From the NCBI GenBank assembly GCA_900319635.1, contig ONPF01000004.1:1-64000 (forward strand): a stretch of 64,000 bases of DNA. The letters are read 5' to 3'. A model generated the notes under the pieces. It worked only from the letters and a program-made list of their open reading frames with translations. It was not told the DNA's origin and did no database searches. A program made the translations under genes and the position numbers. This stretch comes from an uncultured Eubacteriales bacterium. GTDB taxonomy: Bacteria > Bacillota > Clostridia > Oscillospirales > Oscillospiraceae. Shown one piece after another: positions 8,345 to 18,934 of this stretch; within the stretch, counting starts at the first letter, position 1; every line of letters begins with the position of its first letter.

Positions 8345-9067
8345 ATGATACGACTGATTTTGGATATCGTCCTGCTGGTGATCGTCGCCCTGTGTACCTG
8401 GACGGGATACCGGAAGGGACTGATCGCCGGCATCGCCGGCATTCTTGCGGTGATCATCGCCCTCTTCGGCGGCAGCCTTCTCTCCTCGGCCTATTCCCGG
8501 GAGGTGGTGCCGGTGCTGGAGCCCTTTGTGGACGGGTATATCGACTCCCAGAACACCCGGAATGAGATCGTGAAGAAGCTGAATAATGGCTATGAAACCG
8601 ACCTGTCCCTGGAGGATTTTCTGGCAAGGGATACCTCTCTGCGGTATAACTACGCGGAGGAGTGCATGAAGACCGTGGGTATCTACCAGGATCGGGCGGA
8701 GGAAATGGCGCGCACGGCTGTGGACTATGCCGACCGCAACGGCGTCAGCATGACGGACGCGGTGGTGGCGGTGCTGTGCAATACGGCCAGCTTCGTGGGC
8801 GGACTCACGGTGGCCTTCCTGATGATCCTGATTTTGCTGGTGGCCATCGGCAACATCGGCAACCTCTCCTTCCGCCTGCCCAATCTGGAGCTGCTGGATG
8901 AGATCGGCGGCGCGGTGCTGGGCTTTGTGAAGGGCTTTCTGTACTGCGTGCTGCTGTGCTGGCTGCTGAGCTTTTTGGGGCTGCTCATCGGCAAGGACAC
9001 GCTGGAGAGCACCACCCTGGCGCAGTTCTTCCTGCAGATCAAATTCCTGACCAGCGGCCTGCTTTGA
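8345..9067 (+). CDS. CvpA family membrane protein
   Basis: A 240-aa inner-membrane protein of the CvpA/colicin V production family. It has an N-terminal helix pair (residues about 3-45 with the motif GYRKGLIAGI), an extracytoplasmic middle and two C-terminal helices (about 158-175 and 195-220). The C-terminal GAVLGFVKGFLYCVLLCWLLS block is typical. In Firmicutes such proteins are often small cell-envelope factors of unclear function. The ATG at 8345 follows AAAGGTG. A terminator lies downstream, and the clpE-like gene follows. Confidence 0.8.
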   Translation: MIRLILDIVLLVIVALCTWTGYRKGLIAGIAGILAVIIALFGGSLLSSAYSREVVPVLEPFVDGYIDSQNTRNEIVKKLNNGYETDLSLEDFLARDTSLRYNYAEECMKTVGIYQDRAEEMARTAVDYADRNGVSMTDAVVAVLCNTASFVGGLTVAFLMILILLVAIGNIGNLSFRLPNLELLDEIGGAVLGFVKGFLYCVLLCWLLSFLGLLIGKDTLESTTLAQFFLQIKFLTSGLL

Positions 9068-9117
9068 GCTGTCAGTTTTGAGTTTTGAGTTTTCAGATTG
9101 TGAACTTGACATTTGGC

Positions 9118-9158
9118 AGGGCGTCCCGGATCCATGACAGGGAACGCCCTTGCTTTTT
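9118..9158 (+). terminator. Probable terminator after cvpA
   Basis: AGGGCGT-CCC pairs with GGG-AACGCCCT (about 9119-9151) and is followed by TGCTTTTTC. It sits between the cvpA-type gene and the clpE-like gene. The stem has one bulge. Confidence 0.6.
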
Positions 9159-9190
9159 CGACAAAACCCTATCCCCAAGGAGGAATGCAA

Positions 9191-11521
<2,331 letters not shown>

Positions 11522-11674
11522 GGAATGAAGGAATGAAGGAATGAAGGGCCTGCGGCCAATTGTGGTATCGGCTTCGCCGATGGATTGAAAACCGTCGCGC
11601 TTTGCGCGACACCGCAATTTCTTCATTCGTGAAACAACTTCATTTCTTCATCAGCGCAGCGTCTTCATTTTTCC
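11522..11674. repeat. Intergenic repeat, copy C (heptad-flanked)
   Basis: It starts right after the clpE-like stop with GGAATGAAGGAATGAAGG and ends with inverted TTCATTTCTTCATCAGCGC and GTCTTCATTTT. The centre includes GGTATCGGCTTCGCCGATGG, shared with copy A, and the small palindrome GTCGCGC/GCGCGAC. Confidence 0.75.
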
Positions 11675-11700
11675 AAAGCTATCTTAAGGAGGTCACCGCC

Positions 11701-12213
11701 ATGCCGAACATCGAGATCATTTTGGGCGATATCACCAAACAGGCTGTAGACGCCATCGTGAATGCCGCCAACTGCTCCCTCCTGGGGGGCGGCGGGGTGG
11801 ACGGCGCCATCCATCGGGCGGCGGGGCCGGAGCTCTTAGCGGAGTGCCGCACGCTCCACGGCTGCGAGACCGGCAAGGCCAAGATCACCAAGGGCTACCG
11901 GCTGCCGGCAAAGTATGTCATCCACACCCCCGGCCCCGTCTGGCACGGCGGCGGCCACGGGGAGGAGGAGCTGCTGCGCTCCTGCTACCGCTCCTGCCTG
12001 GAGCTGGCCAGCGAAAACGGCTGCAGGACCGTGGACTTCCCCTCCATCAGCACGGGCGTCTATCGCTTCCCGCTGGAGAAGGCCTCCCGCATCGCCGTCA
12101 AGGCCATTGCGGAATACCTGGCCGATCACCCGGAGATCCAGCGGGTGCGCATGGTCTGCTTTGACGAGCGCACCAAGGCCTTCTATGACCGTGCGCTGGA
12201 GGCGCTGCGGTGA
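11701..12213 (+). CDS. Macrodomain protein (O-acetyl-ADP-ribose deacetylase type)
   Basis: A single macrodomain, 170 aa, of the MacroD/YmdB type, which hydrolyses O-acetyl-ADP-ribose and may remove ADP-ribose from proteins. The ADP-ribose site is clear: [19 protein letters not shown], then [15 protein letters not shown] with the NAAN and GGGVDGAIH signatures, and later [10 protein letters not shown]. The ATG at 11701 follows AAGGAGGTCACC. It overlaps the next gene by 4 nt (GTGA), so the two are translated together. Confidence 0.92.
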   Translation: MPNIEIILGDITKQAVDAIVNAANCSLLGGGGVDGAIHRAAGPELLAECRTLHGCETGKAKITKGYRLPAKYVIHTPGPVWHGGGHGEEELLRSCYRSCLELASENGCRTVDFPSISTGVYRFPLEKASRIAVKAIAEYLADHPEIQRVRMVCFDERTKAFYDRALEALR

Positions 12214-12665
12214 AGGAGCCGCTGCTGATCAGCGCCTGTCTCTTGGGCGTCAACTGCAAGTACAGCGGCGGGAACAACGCCCTGCCGCCTTCGCTGCTTG
12301 CCGCGCTGGAGGCGCGGTACCGTCTGGTGCCCGTCTGCCCCGAGCGGGACGGGGGGCTGCCCACGCCCCGCCTGCCCAGCGAGCGGCGGGGAGACCTGGT
12401 CGTGAACCGGGCGGGGGAGGACGTGACGGAGGCCTTCCGCCGCGGCGCTCAGCTCGCCCTGGAAACGGCACGGCGAGAGGGCTGCCGCCTGGCGCTTTTG
12501 AAGGAGCGCAGCCCCTCCTGCGGCAGCGGCAAGATCTATGACGGCAGCTTCAGCGGCACCCTGATCCCCGGCGACGGGGTCGCGGCGGAACTGCTGAAGG
12601 AACAGGGCCTCGCCGTATTCGGCGAGAGCGAGATCGAGCGCTTCGCCCTAATTCCTAAGCACTAA
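12210..12665 (+). CDS. DUF523 family protein
   Basis: A 151-aa protein of the DUF523 family (YbbK-like), function unknown. Family landmarks are the N-terminal [30 protein letters not shown], and [17 protein letters not shown]. The cysteines in these blocks are the conserved family cysteines. Translation starts at GTG 12210, which overlaps the TGA of the macrodomain gene. Co-translation suggests a shared context, but nothing in the sequence reveals a reaction. A strong terminator follows. Confidence 0.85.
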   Translation: MKEPLLISACLLGVNCKYSGGNNALPPSLLAALEARYRLVPVCPERDGGLPTPRLPSERRGDLVVNRAGEDVTEAFRRGAQLALETARREGCRLALLKERSPSCGSGKIYDGSFSGTLIPGDGVAAELLKEQGLAVFGESEIERFALIPKH

Positions 12666-12677
12666 CTACTAAGCACT

Positions 12678-12711
12678 GAAAACAGGAGGGTTAAAAAACC
12701 CTCCTGTTTTC
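12678..12711. terminator. Bidirectional terminator
   Basis: A perfect 15-bp stem (12678-12692 with 12697-12711, AAAA loop) gives a T-run on the plus strand and A/T flanks on both strands. It lies between the plus-strand DUF523 gene and the end of a minus-strand gene, whose stop codon (12710-12712) overlaps the stem. Confidence 0.9.
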
Positions 12712-13285
12712 ATGCCAGCTTGCCGTCCGAGTCCACGTAGATCACCGGGGCCATGCCGGTGATGAGCAGCACCATATCGCCGGTGGGCGTGTCCTGGCCG
12801 GCGCGGGTGTAGACCCGCCGCAGCTCCAGCCTGCCGCTGATGCTGCCGGAGACCGCCGCCATGGGCATCTGGATGCGGATGGAGCTCTCCAGCGCCTGGC
12901 AGAGCCGCCGCCCGTCCTCCACGGTGCCCAGCCGGGTGCCGTTCACAATCACCTCGTCCGAGACGGCGATCCCCTCCGTGGAGCGCAGCAGCGCGTCGGT
13001 GAGCGCCGCCTCGCTGCCGTCCGCCGGGGACAGACTGAGACGCAGGCTCCGCTCCAGCCGGGGCGCCGGGACGTCCTCAGCCAGGATCTCCTCCGCCGTT
13101 TCCCAGGCCAGGACGGTGCAGCGATGAAGCTGCGCCGGACTGTAGCGTCCGGGCAGGGCTTGCCCGGCCACCGTCACCTGATAGACCGGGCGCAGATGCG
13201 CCGCCACCGCCAGCATCAGCGCCAGCGACGCGAGCGCCCAGCGCCGGAGGACGCGCCAGTCCCGCGGCGCCTCTCTTCTCCTCAT
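12710..13285 (-). CDS. Membrane-anchored protein of unknown function (G5-like repeats)
   Basis: A 191-aa product with one N-terminal membrane helix (residues about 16-34) and the rest outside the cell. Two short strand-turn motifs, YQVTVAGQALPG and VIVNGTRLGTVEDG, resemble the N-terminal repeats seen ahead of G5 and M23-peptidase domains in clostridial wall enzymes, but no peptidase domain follows. It may be a truncated or regulatory relative of those proteins. ATG 13285 is chosen because GGAGGTGGTAGC precedes it; an earlier in-frame ATG at 13309 lacks a site. Confidence 0.6.
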   Translation of the reverse strand: MRRREAPRDWRVLRRWALASLALMLAVAAHLRPVYQVTVAGQALPGRYSPAQLHRCTVLAWETAEEILAEDVPAPRLERSLRLSLSPADGSEAALTDALLRSTEGIAVSDEVIVNGTRLGTVEDGRRLCQALESSIRIQMPMAAVSGSISGRLELRRVYTRAGQDTPTGDMVLLITGMAPVIYVDSDGKLA

Positions 13286-13635
13286 GCTACCACCTCCGAC
13301 GGTTAACATAACGCATGATCAATTCTGAGTCAAGGCCTTCGACAAAAGAAGTGAAATGCTTCTCTCTTTCGCCCCGGACGTCCCGGACGCGGTTTCTGTC
13401 CTTCCCCCAGCGGGGGAAGGTGGCGCCCGGCGTCTCCCGCAAGCCGGGCGTCGGATGAGGGAGAAGTCCCTGAGCAGGCCTGTTGCCATGGGTAAGGCTC
13501 TCCCTCATCACCCCCAGTGTGCGCACTGGGGGAGCTTCCCCCGCTGGGGGAAGCACAAGAGCAGGGACGTCGAGGGCGCCGTCCCCTACGGTTCTGTTCA
13601 CCGTTCACTCTTCATTTCTTCATCCCTTCATCCCT
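13286..13635. repeat. Gene-free region with palindromic repeat modules
   Basis: It holds two facing copies of the CCCCCAGCGGGGGAAG module (near 13406 and 13535) with CCCAGTGTGCGCACTGGGG between them, and a heptad array (TTCATTTCTTCATCCCTTCA, 13611-13638) that directly follows the stop of the minus-strand gene at 13636. No gene is seen. Confidence 0.6.
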
Positions 13636-14250
13636 TCATATCTCCCCGTCCTCCTCGATCTCCATGGCGGAGACCTCGTAGGCCGTGCGGGTCTCCACGC
13701 CCTGCTCGGTGAGCTTCCGGTAGTCCCGGCTCTGGAAGCGCCCCTCCAGCCGCAGCCGCTGTCCCACCGGCCAGAGGGCGGCGCGTCGGGCCAGGGCGCC
13801 CCAGCAGATGCAGGGCAGATAGTCCGAGCGGGCGTAGCGCCGGTTCACCGCCAGCATCAGATCGCAGATCTCCCGCCCCAGGGGCGTGCGGCGCAGCACC
13901 GGCGGCTTGCAGAGCGCCCCCCGCAGCTGCACCAGGTTCCCGTCCTCCTCCCCGCAGAAGCGCAGCTCCCGGGCGTAGACGCTGAGGATGAGCTTGGCTC
14001 CCTCGCTGCGGCGCCTGTTGAAGCTGCGAAGCTCCCCCGTGACACAGAGCCTGTCTCCGTCGGAGAGCTCGGCGGCCTCCAGCAGCTCCCGCCGCAGCAG
14101 AAGGGGGAGCCGATCCACGCTGCCGGAGAGCCGCTGCACCTCCAGAGGCAGAAGAAAAAAGTCCGTCCCCCGGCTGCTGTGGGAGAAGAGGGGACGCCCC
14201 GCGGCGGCGCCGCAGAGCCGGACGAAATTGGTTTCGGTGAATTGTTCCAT
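13636..14250 (-). CDS. Single-strand DNA-binding (OB-fold) family protein
   Basis: A 204-aa protein that I read as two OB-fold segments. The C-terminal half carries the SSB-like signature NLVQLRGALCKPPVLR, TPLGREICDLMLAVNRR, DYLPCICWGALARRA and GQRLRLEGRFQSRDY. The N-terminal half has a similar but weaker strand pattern (GDRLCVTGELRSFNRR). It lacks the acidic DDDIPF-type tail of housekeeping SSB, so it is a paralogue of unknown role. ATG 14250 follows AGGAAAGGGA on the minus strand; a longer form from 14298 is possible. Confidence 0.75.
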   Translation of the reverse strand: MEQFTETNFVRLCGAAAGRPLFSHSSRGTDFFLLPLEVQRLSGSVDRLPLLLRRELLEAAELSDGDRLCVTGELRSFNRRRSEGAKLILSVYARELRFCGEEDGNLVQLRGALCKPPVLRRTPLGREICDLMLAVNRRYARSDYLPCICWGALARRAALWPVGQRLRLEGRFQSRDYRKLTEQGVETRTAYEVSAMEIEEDGEI

Positions 14251-14304
14251 GGGCGCATTCCCTTTCCTGTGAAGTATTCGTCTCAATCTATGCCGCATCG
14301 GGGC

Positions 14305-14333
14305 TTGATTATGCGGAAGAAAACAGCTATAAT
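14305..14333 (+). promoter_or_regulatory. Promoter of deoC
   Basis: TTGATT (14305-14310), 17-bp spacer, TATAAT (14328-14333). Confidence 0.8.
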
Positions 14334-14363
14334 AGCTCTATCTTACGTAAAGGAGAATCCCAA

Positions 14364-15047
14364 ATGGATATAAGAGAAATTCTGGAAAAATGCGACCACA
14401 CCCTGCTGCGGGTGGACTGCACCTCGGAAGAGATCCGCAAGCTCTGCGACCAGGCCATCAAGTACAACTGCGCCAGCGTCTGCATCCCGCCCTGCCACAT
14501 CCCCGGCGCCAAGCGCTATGTGGGCGATAAGCTCACCCTCTGCACGGTCATCGGCTTCCCCAACGGCTACATGACCTCCGCCGCCAAGGCCTTTGAGGCC
14601 AGGGACGCCATCGAAAACGGCGCCGACGAGATCGACATGGTCATCAACGTCTCCATGGTGAAGGACGGGGCCTGGGACGCGGTGGAGAAGGACATCCGCG
14701 CCGTGCGGGAGGCCACCCGGGGCAAGCTCCTGAAGGTCATCATCGAGTGCTGCCTGCTCACGGAGGAGGAGAAGATCCGCCTCTGCAAGATCGTTTCCGA
14801 CTGCGGCTGCGAGTACATCAAGACCTCCACCGGCTTCTCCAAGGGCGGCGCCACCCGGGAGGACGTAGCCCTGCTGCGGGCAAACGTGGCCCCCGAGGTG
14901 AAGGTGAAGGCCGCCGGCGGCATCTCCTCCCTGCAGGACGCGGAGGACTTCATCAACCTGGGCGCCGAGCGTCTGGGCACCAGCCGGATCGTGAAGCTGG
15001 CCATGGAGCTGGAGCACGCCGAGGGCGCGCCGGACGAGAAGTATTAA
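14364..15047 (+). CDS. deoC: Deoxyribose-phosphate aldolase
   Basis: Cleaves 2-deoxyribose-5-phosphate to glyceraldehyde-3-phosphate and acetaldehyde in deoxynucleoside salvage. The product is 227 aa. Class I aldolase residues are visible: DEIDMVIN (Asp near 92-95), KVIIECCLL (Lys near 127) and the Schiff-base Lys in KVKAAGGIS (near 181), with the phosphate loop AGGI and GTSRIV. The ATG follows AAGGAG at normal spacing. No other deo genes are next to it. It is followed 16 nt later by a lipoprotein gene that may ride on its transcript. Confidence 0.95.
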   Translation: MDIREILEKCDHTLLRVDCTSEEIRKLCDQAIKYNCASVCIPPCHIPGAKRYVGDKLTLCTVIGFPNGYMTSAAKAFEARDAIENGADEIDMVINVSMVKDGAWDAVEKDIRAVREATRGKLLKVIIECCLLTEEEKIRLCKIVSDCGCEYIKTSTGFSKGGATREDVALLRANVAPEVKVKAAGGISSLQDAEDFINLGAERLGTSRIVKLAMELEHAEGAPDEKY

Positions 15048-15063
15048 AAGGAGAACCGTATCG

Positions 15064-16302
15064 ATGAAAAGAGCAGAGCTGACGAGAATCCTTGCGTTTC
15101 TTTGCGCCGTCCTGCTCTTGACCGGATGCGGGGCAACCGCGCCTCCTGATGTGAAGGAGAGCGAAGCGCCTGTCACCGGGCAGGAGGCTGTCGAGCAAGA
15201 GCCCGCTGAGCCCTCAAGCGCTCCCGCAGAGGAACAGGGGCCCTATTCCGCCGATTATGAGCTTTTGTGGGAGGCGCTGGAGACAGACTATCCCTATCTT
15301 GACTATCTCCGCGGCAAGGGCGTGGATGTGGATCGGATCCGCGAGAGCTATGCCGAGCAGGTGCGGCAGGCGCAGGATGCGGATGAATTTGCCGCGATCC
15401 TGGGAAGAATGTTCCTGGCAATGCAGAACACCGCGCATCTCTGGGTGGTCTCCCGGGAAGACTTTCCGTATTTTTACAGTGCTTATATGGAATATATAGA
15501 CCCTTGGCGAGAGACCGTGGAAGCGGCGGCGCAGGCCGGATATTACAGCCTCTCGACAGAGTCCGGCAGCCCAGATGGCAACGGCCTGGGTTATCTGCCC
15601 CCTGTTAAGGTCACCTGGTATGCCGACTGCAGCACCCTCTGTATCACCGTCAATACCTTCCAACACGAGGTCGTTGAACGGGATCGGGATGTGATCTGGC
15701 AGGCCATTGCGCAATACCCGGACGCGGAGAACATCGTGTTCGATATTTCCAATAACAGCGGCGGCGATACCAACTATTGGATCGAAAACATCGTTGCGCC
15801 ATTCGGGGAGGATTACGCGCTCGGCATGCGCATGTATTACCGTGATTCGCCGCGGAATCGGCAATTTATAGATAAGCTCTTTGACGAAAGCTTCCCATTG
15901 GCGAAGGTGGAAGCTCCGGCAGCCTGGGCGGAGGAGCTTGGCCTGGACAGCGTGATTGTTGGTGAGTTGCAGATCAAGGGTACTCCCAAGATCCAAAGCA
16001 ACGCGAAACGCTGGGTCATTGTCAACGGCAATGTTTATTCATCTGCGGAGACCTTTGTCTGCTTCTGCAAGTCCACCGGCTGGGCTACCGTGATCGGAAC
16101 GCAGACAGGCGGAGACGGCGTGGGCTTCGACCCTGCGCTGCTGCTGCTGCCGAATTCCGGCCTGCTGGTTCGCTTCAGCATCGTTGCCGGGGAGAGTCCG
16201 GGGGGCGGTATGAACATCGAAGGAACGGCGCCGGATGTGGAGCTGAAGACGGGAAGCATCGGGTATTTCCTGGAATATATCCGGAATGAGAGGAACAAGT
16301 GA
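15064..16302 (+). CDS. S41-family peptidase-like lipoprotein
   Basis: A 412-aa lipoprotein: the lipobox LLLTGCGA puts the acylated Cys near residue 22, followed by a low-complexity acidic linker to about 60. The C-terminal half has the tail-specific/C-terminal processing peptidase (S41) pattern: IVFDISNNSGGDTNYW, then VIVNGNVYSSAETFVCF, where the second Ser of SSAE is the usual nucleophile, VIGTQTGGDG and a final IEGTAPDVEL. No PDZ domain is evident. The usual Lys partner is not certain, so activity is inferred. It lies 16 nt after deoC, with no promoter seen between. GC content here is slightly lower than in the neighbours. Confidence 0.78.
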   Translation: MKRAELTRILAFLCAVLLLTGCGATAPPDVKESEAPVTGQEAVEQEPAEPSSAPAEEQGPYSADYELLWEALETDYPYLDYLRGKGVDVDRIRESYAEQVRQAQDADEFAAILGRMFLAMQNTAHLWVVSREDFPYFYSAYMEYIDPWRETVEAAAQAGYYSLSTESGSPDGNGLGYLPPVKVTWYADCSTLCITVNTFQHEVVERDRDVIWQAIAQYPDAENIVFDISNNSGGDTNYWIENIVAPFGEDYALGMRMYYRDSPRNRQFIDKLFDESFPLAKVEAPAAWAEELGLDSVIVGELQIKGTPKIQSNAKRWVIVNGNVYSSAETFVCFCKSTGWATVIGTQTGGDGVGFDPALLLLPNSGLLVRFSIVAGESPGGGMNIEGTAPDVELKTGSIGYFLEYIRNERNK

Positions 16303-16361
16303 GCTTGGCAGGAGCCGGCGCATATTCCTGAAATATTCCGCATAAAATGCGGAGAAAAGCC

Positions 16362-16390
16362 TTGACAAAGGGCAAATCTGCTGGTATATT
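16362..16390 (+). promoter_or_regulatory. Promoter of the infC-rpmI-rplT operon
   Basis: Perfect TTGACA (16362-16367), 17-bp spacer, TATATT (16385-16390). Confidence 0.88.
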
Positions 16391-16549
16391 ATCTAAGCTA
16401 AAACAAAGCAGGTACGGCATCCCCGTCCTCACCCGGCGGCCTTTGAGCCAGCCGCGGTCAATAGAAGCATCTCCCCACTGGGGGATTACGGTGTTTTTAT
16501 GCGCGGATGCTGTGCGTCCGCGCATTTCATTTTTTCGGAGGTGTTTCCC
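16391..16549 (+). promoter_or_regulatory. infC operon leader with attenuator (L20-leader-like)
   Basis: A long untranslated leader lies between the promoter and infC. It ends in a terminator-like hairpin, TGCGCGGA with TCCGCGCA (about 16500-16524), then TTTCATTTTTTC, directly before the infC ribosome site GGAGG at 16537. An earlier small hairpin (TCCCC/GGGGA, 16472-16486) precedes TGTTTTTA. In other Firmicutes this operon is autoregulated by L20 binding its leader. The attenuator arrangement is visible; L20 binding is inferred. Confidence 0.65.
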
Positions 16550-17122
16550 ATCGCAAACGCTGTTCATCAAATCAACGAAGAGATCATTGACAAGGAAGTC
16601 CGCCTGATTGGAGATCAGGGCGAGCAGCTGGGCATTATGTCCGCGGCTGAGGCGCTCCGGATCGCAGAAGAGAAGGAGCTGGATCTGGTCAAGATCGCTC
16701 CGGGCTCCAACCCTCCCGTCTGCCGGATCATGGACTACGGCAAGTTCCGCTTCGAGCAGACCAAGAAGGAGAAGGAAGCCAAGAAGAATCAGCGCATCGT
16801 AGAAGTCAAGGAGATCCGCATGTCCCCGGGCATCGACACCAACGACTTCAACACCAAGCTGAAAAATGCCCAGAAGTTCCTTTCGGACGGCGACCGGGTG
16901 AAGGTCTCCGTGCGTTTCCGCGGCCGCGAGATGGCGCATACCGACATCGGCGCGACGTTGCTGAAGGACTTCGCGGCTCAGTGCGCGGAGATCGCCAATC
17001 TGGATAAAGCCCCCAAGCTGGAGGGGCGGAACATGTTCATGTTCCTCTCCCCCAAGCCCGCCGCTCCGGCGAAGAAGCCGGCCAAACCCAAAGCGCCCAA
17101 GACCGAGACGGCCGAGGGCTAA
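16550..17122 (+). CDS. infC: Translation initiation factor IF-3, non-AUG (AUC) start
   Basis: IF-3 binds the 30S subunit, keeps subunits apart and proofreads start codons. The product is 190 aa, with the N domain beginning [14 protein letters not shown], the linker rich in Lys ([11 protein letters not shown]) and a C domain with [17 protein letters not shown]; an Ala/Pro/Lys-rich tail follows. The reading frame has no ATG at the right place. GGAGG (16537-16541) is followed after 8 nt by ATC at 16550, matching the known rare-start rule (AUU/AUC) that lets IF-3 repress its own synthesis. An in-frame GTG at 16541 overlaps the ribosome site and an ATG at 16499 lies in the attenuator, so both are unlikely. 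Confidence 0.9.
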   Translation: MANAVHQINEEIIDKEVRLIGDQGEQLGIMSAAEALRIAEEKELDLVKIAPGSNPPVCRIMDYGKFRFEQTKKEKEAKKNQRIVEVKEIRMSPGIDTNDFNTKLKNAQKFLSDGDRVKVSVRFRGREMAHTDIGATLLKDFAAQCAEIANLDKAPKLEGRNMFMFLSPKPAAPAKKPAKPKAPKTETAEG

Positions 17123-17145
17123 CACACGTAAAGGAGATTATAGTC

Positions 17146-17343
17146 ATGCCCAAACTGAAGACCCACAGCGGTGCCAAGAAGAGATTCAATCTCACCAAGA
17201 CCGGTAAGGTCAAGCGCGCCCACGCTTTCAAGAGCCATATCCTCACCAAGAAGGACACCAAGCGCTGCCGCCGTCTGCGCAGCGAGACCTACGCTGACGA
17301 GACCAACGCCGCCACCATCAAGAAAATGATCCCTTACAAATAA
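17146..17343 (+). CDS. rpmI: 50S ribosomal protein L35
   Basis: The product is 65 aa, the expected size. The family core [20 protein letters not shown] and the [10 protein letters not shown] end are clear. It lies 23 nt after infC and 30 nt before rplT in the standard infC-rpmI-rplT order. The ribosome site AAGGAG is upstream. Confidence 0.98.
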   Translation: MPKLKTHSGAKKRFNLTKTGKVKRAHAFKSHILTKKDTKRCRRLRSETYADETNAATIKKMIPYK

Positions 17344-17373
17344 GGGCAGACGCGAAATAGGAGGATTTGACAA

Positions 17374-17727
17374 ATGGCAAGAGTTAAAGGCGCAATGATG
17401 ACCCGCAAGCACAGAAATAAGGTGCTTGGCCTGGCGAAGGGTTACTGGGGCAACAAGTCCCGTCACTATAAGATGGCTCAGGAGCAGATGATGAAGTCCG
17501 GCCGCTACGCTTACGTCGGCCGCAAGCAGAAGAAGAGAGACTTCCGTCAGCTCTGGATCACCCGCATCAGCGCGGGCTGCAAGATGAACGGTCTGAACTA
17601 CTCCAAGTTCATGTACGGTCTGAAGAAGGCCGGCATCGAGATGAACCGGAAGATGCTCAGCGAGACCGCCATCCACGATCCCGCCGCCTTCACCGCCCTC
17701 TGCGATCTGGCGAAGAACGCGCAGTAA
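17374..17727 (+). CDS. rplT: 50S ribosomal protein L20
   Basis: The product is 117 aa, with the typical N terminus ([18 protein letters not shown]), the basic helix [19 protein letters not shown] and [13 protein letters not shown] central block ([13 protein letters not shown]). L20 is an early 23S rRNA binder and, in several Firmicutes, the repressor of this operon. It is the last gene of the operon, followed by a terminator. Confidence 0.98.
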   Translation: MARVKGAMMTRKHRNKVLGLAKGYWGNKSRHYKMAQEQMMKSGRYAYVGRKQKKRDFRQLWITRISAGCKMNGLNYSKFMYGLKKAGIEMNRKMLSETAIHDPAAFTALCDLAKNAQ

Positions 17728-17740
17728 GCGAGTGAAAATA

Positions 17741-17782
17741 GAAGACGATCTGCGAATTACAGGCAGGTCGTCTTCTTTTTTG
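17741..17782 (+). terminator. Terminator of infC-rpmI-rplT
   Basis: GAAGACGATCTGC (17741-17753) pairs with GCAGG-TCGTCTTC (17763-17775), with one small bulge, and ends in seven T. Confidence 0.9.
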
Positions 17783-17789
17783 CGCAGAC

Positions 17790-18360
17790 GGGGCCTTTCC
17801 CCCTCGCACAGAGATCCGTCCCCTGTGCTCCGCCGCGCTGTTCCTCCCCCAGCGGGGGAGGATGTCGCTTGCGACAGGTGAGGGAGAGGCTTAACCGATA
17901 GAGCGGCCGACCCCACCCTGTCATTTCACAGCGTAAAGAAAAAGATCCTTCGACTTCGGCGCAAGCGCCTTCGCTCAGGATGACAGGGGACGGGGGACGC
18001 GGATCGCCACACCAGTGTGCGCAGAAGGTGAATTGCCGCAAAGAGAATTATTTGTCGTTGCGAACCAGTGCGCACACTGGTGTGGCAATCCGTATTCTCT
18101 TTGCGGCAAGAGAGACCACCCTGGGGTGCTGGTTCGCGATGACAAGCGAGGGGACGGGAGCACCCCGCGCAGCGTTGGACATAGGCCAGTGACAGATACG
18201 ACGGATATGACGGATCAGGGACTGTCTCCAGAATCCGTCGTATCCGTCGTATCTGTCACCGGTGTTCCGCGGGCGGCCTTGCCTTTTGCCGCAAATCATG
18301 CTATTTTTTGCAAAGACCTGCAAGATCCGCCTCCGGATTGCGAGAGAATAGGTGAGGCGG
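17790..18360. repeat. Gene-free region of stacked palindromes
   Basis: About 570 bp without a supportable gene. From left to right: a CCCCCAGCGGGGGAGG module (about 17847), an AGGATGACAGGGG block, a nested inverted repeat (18001-18023 with 18068-18090; 18033-18048 with 18094-18109), and a long hairpin with 27-bp arms (18189-18215 with 18233-18259, one mismatch). Related modules recur at 20558 and 28143. Confidence 0.7.
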
Positions 18361-18376
18361 AAAGGAAGTGACGCGG

Positions 18377-18934
18377 ATGGAAGACGAAAGGATCCTCGAC
18401 CTGTTCTTCGAGCGCTCGGAACAGGCCATCGGGGAGCTGGACAAAAAATACGGCGCCGCCGCGGCGAGAACGGCGGGGAATATCCTGCGCAGCCGGCAGG
18501 ATGTGGAGGAGTGCGTGAACGACACCTGGCTGGGGGTCTGGAACAGGATTCCGCCTCTCCGGCCAAGCCCCCTGGGCAGCTACGTTTGCCGCATTGCCCG
18601 CAACCTTGCGGTGTCCCGTCTCCGCAGCGAGACGGCGGACAAGCGCAACCACAGTCTGGATCTGGTGCTGGACGAGCTGGAGGACTTTCTCCCCTCCGGC
18701 CAGAGTGTGGAGGCGGACTACGATTACAAGGAAACGGTGGAGGGGATCAACCGCTTTTTGGAGAGCCTCCGCTATGACGACCGCTTCCTCTTCGTGCGCC
18801 GCTACTGGTACGCCGACTCCGTGAAGGAGATCGCCGCCTCCATGCACCGGAAGGAGAGCCAGATCTCCCTGCGTCTTTTCCGCCTCCGTGAGAAATTGCG
18901 GAAAACTTTGCAAAAGGAGGGCTTGCTGGTATGA
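18377..18934 (+). CDS. ECF-type RNA polymerase sigma factor
   Basis: A 185-aa group-4-like sigma factor. Region 2 covers about residues 1-80 (QDVEECVNDTWLGVWNRIPP, then the RNLAVSRLR end), and region 4 lies near 125-180, with an HTH in VKEIAASMHRKESQISLRLFRLREKL. The acidic linker is short. The ATG at 18377 follows GGAAG by 8 nt; a GTG at 18368 would sit on the ribosome site. Its stop overlaps the start of the next gene (ATGA), which encodes a membrane protein likely to be its regulator. Confidence 0.9.
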   Translation: MEDERILDLFFERSEQAIGELDKKYGAAAARTAGNILRSRQDVEECVNDTWLGVWNRIPPLRPSPLGSYVCRIARNLAVSRLRSETADKRNHSLDLVLDELEDFLPSGQSVEADYDYKETVEGINRFLESLRYDDRFLFVRRYWYADSVKEIAASMHRKESQISLRLFRLREKLRKTLQKEGLLV

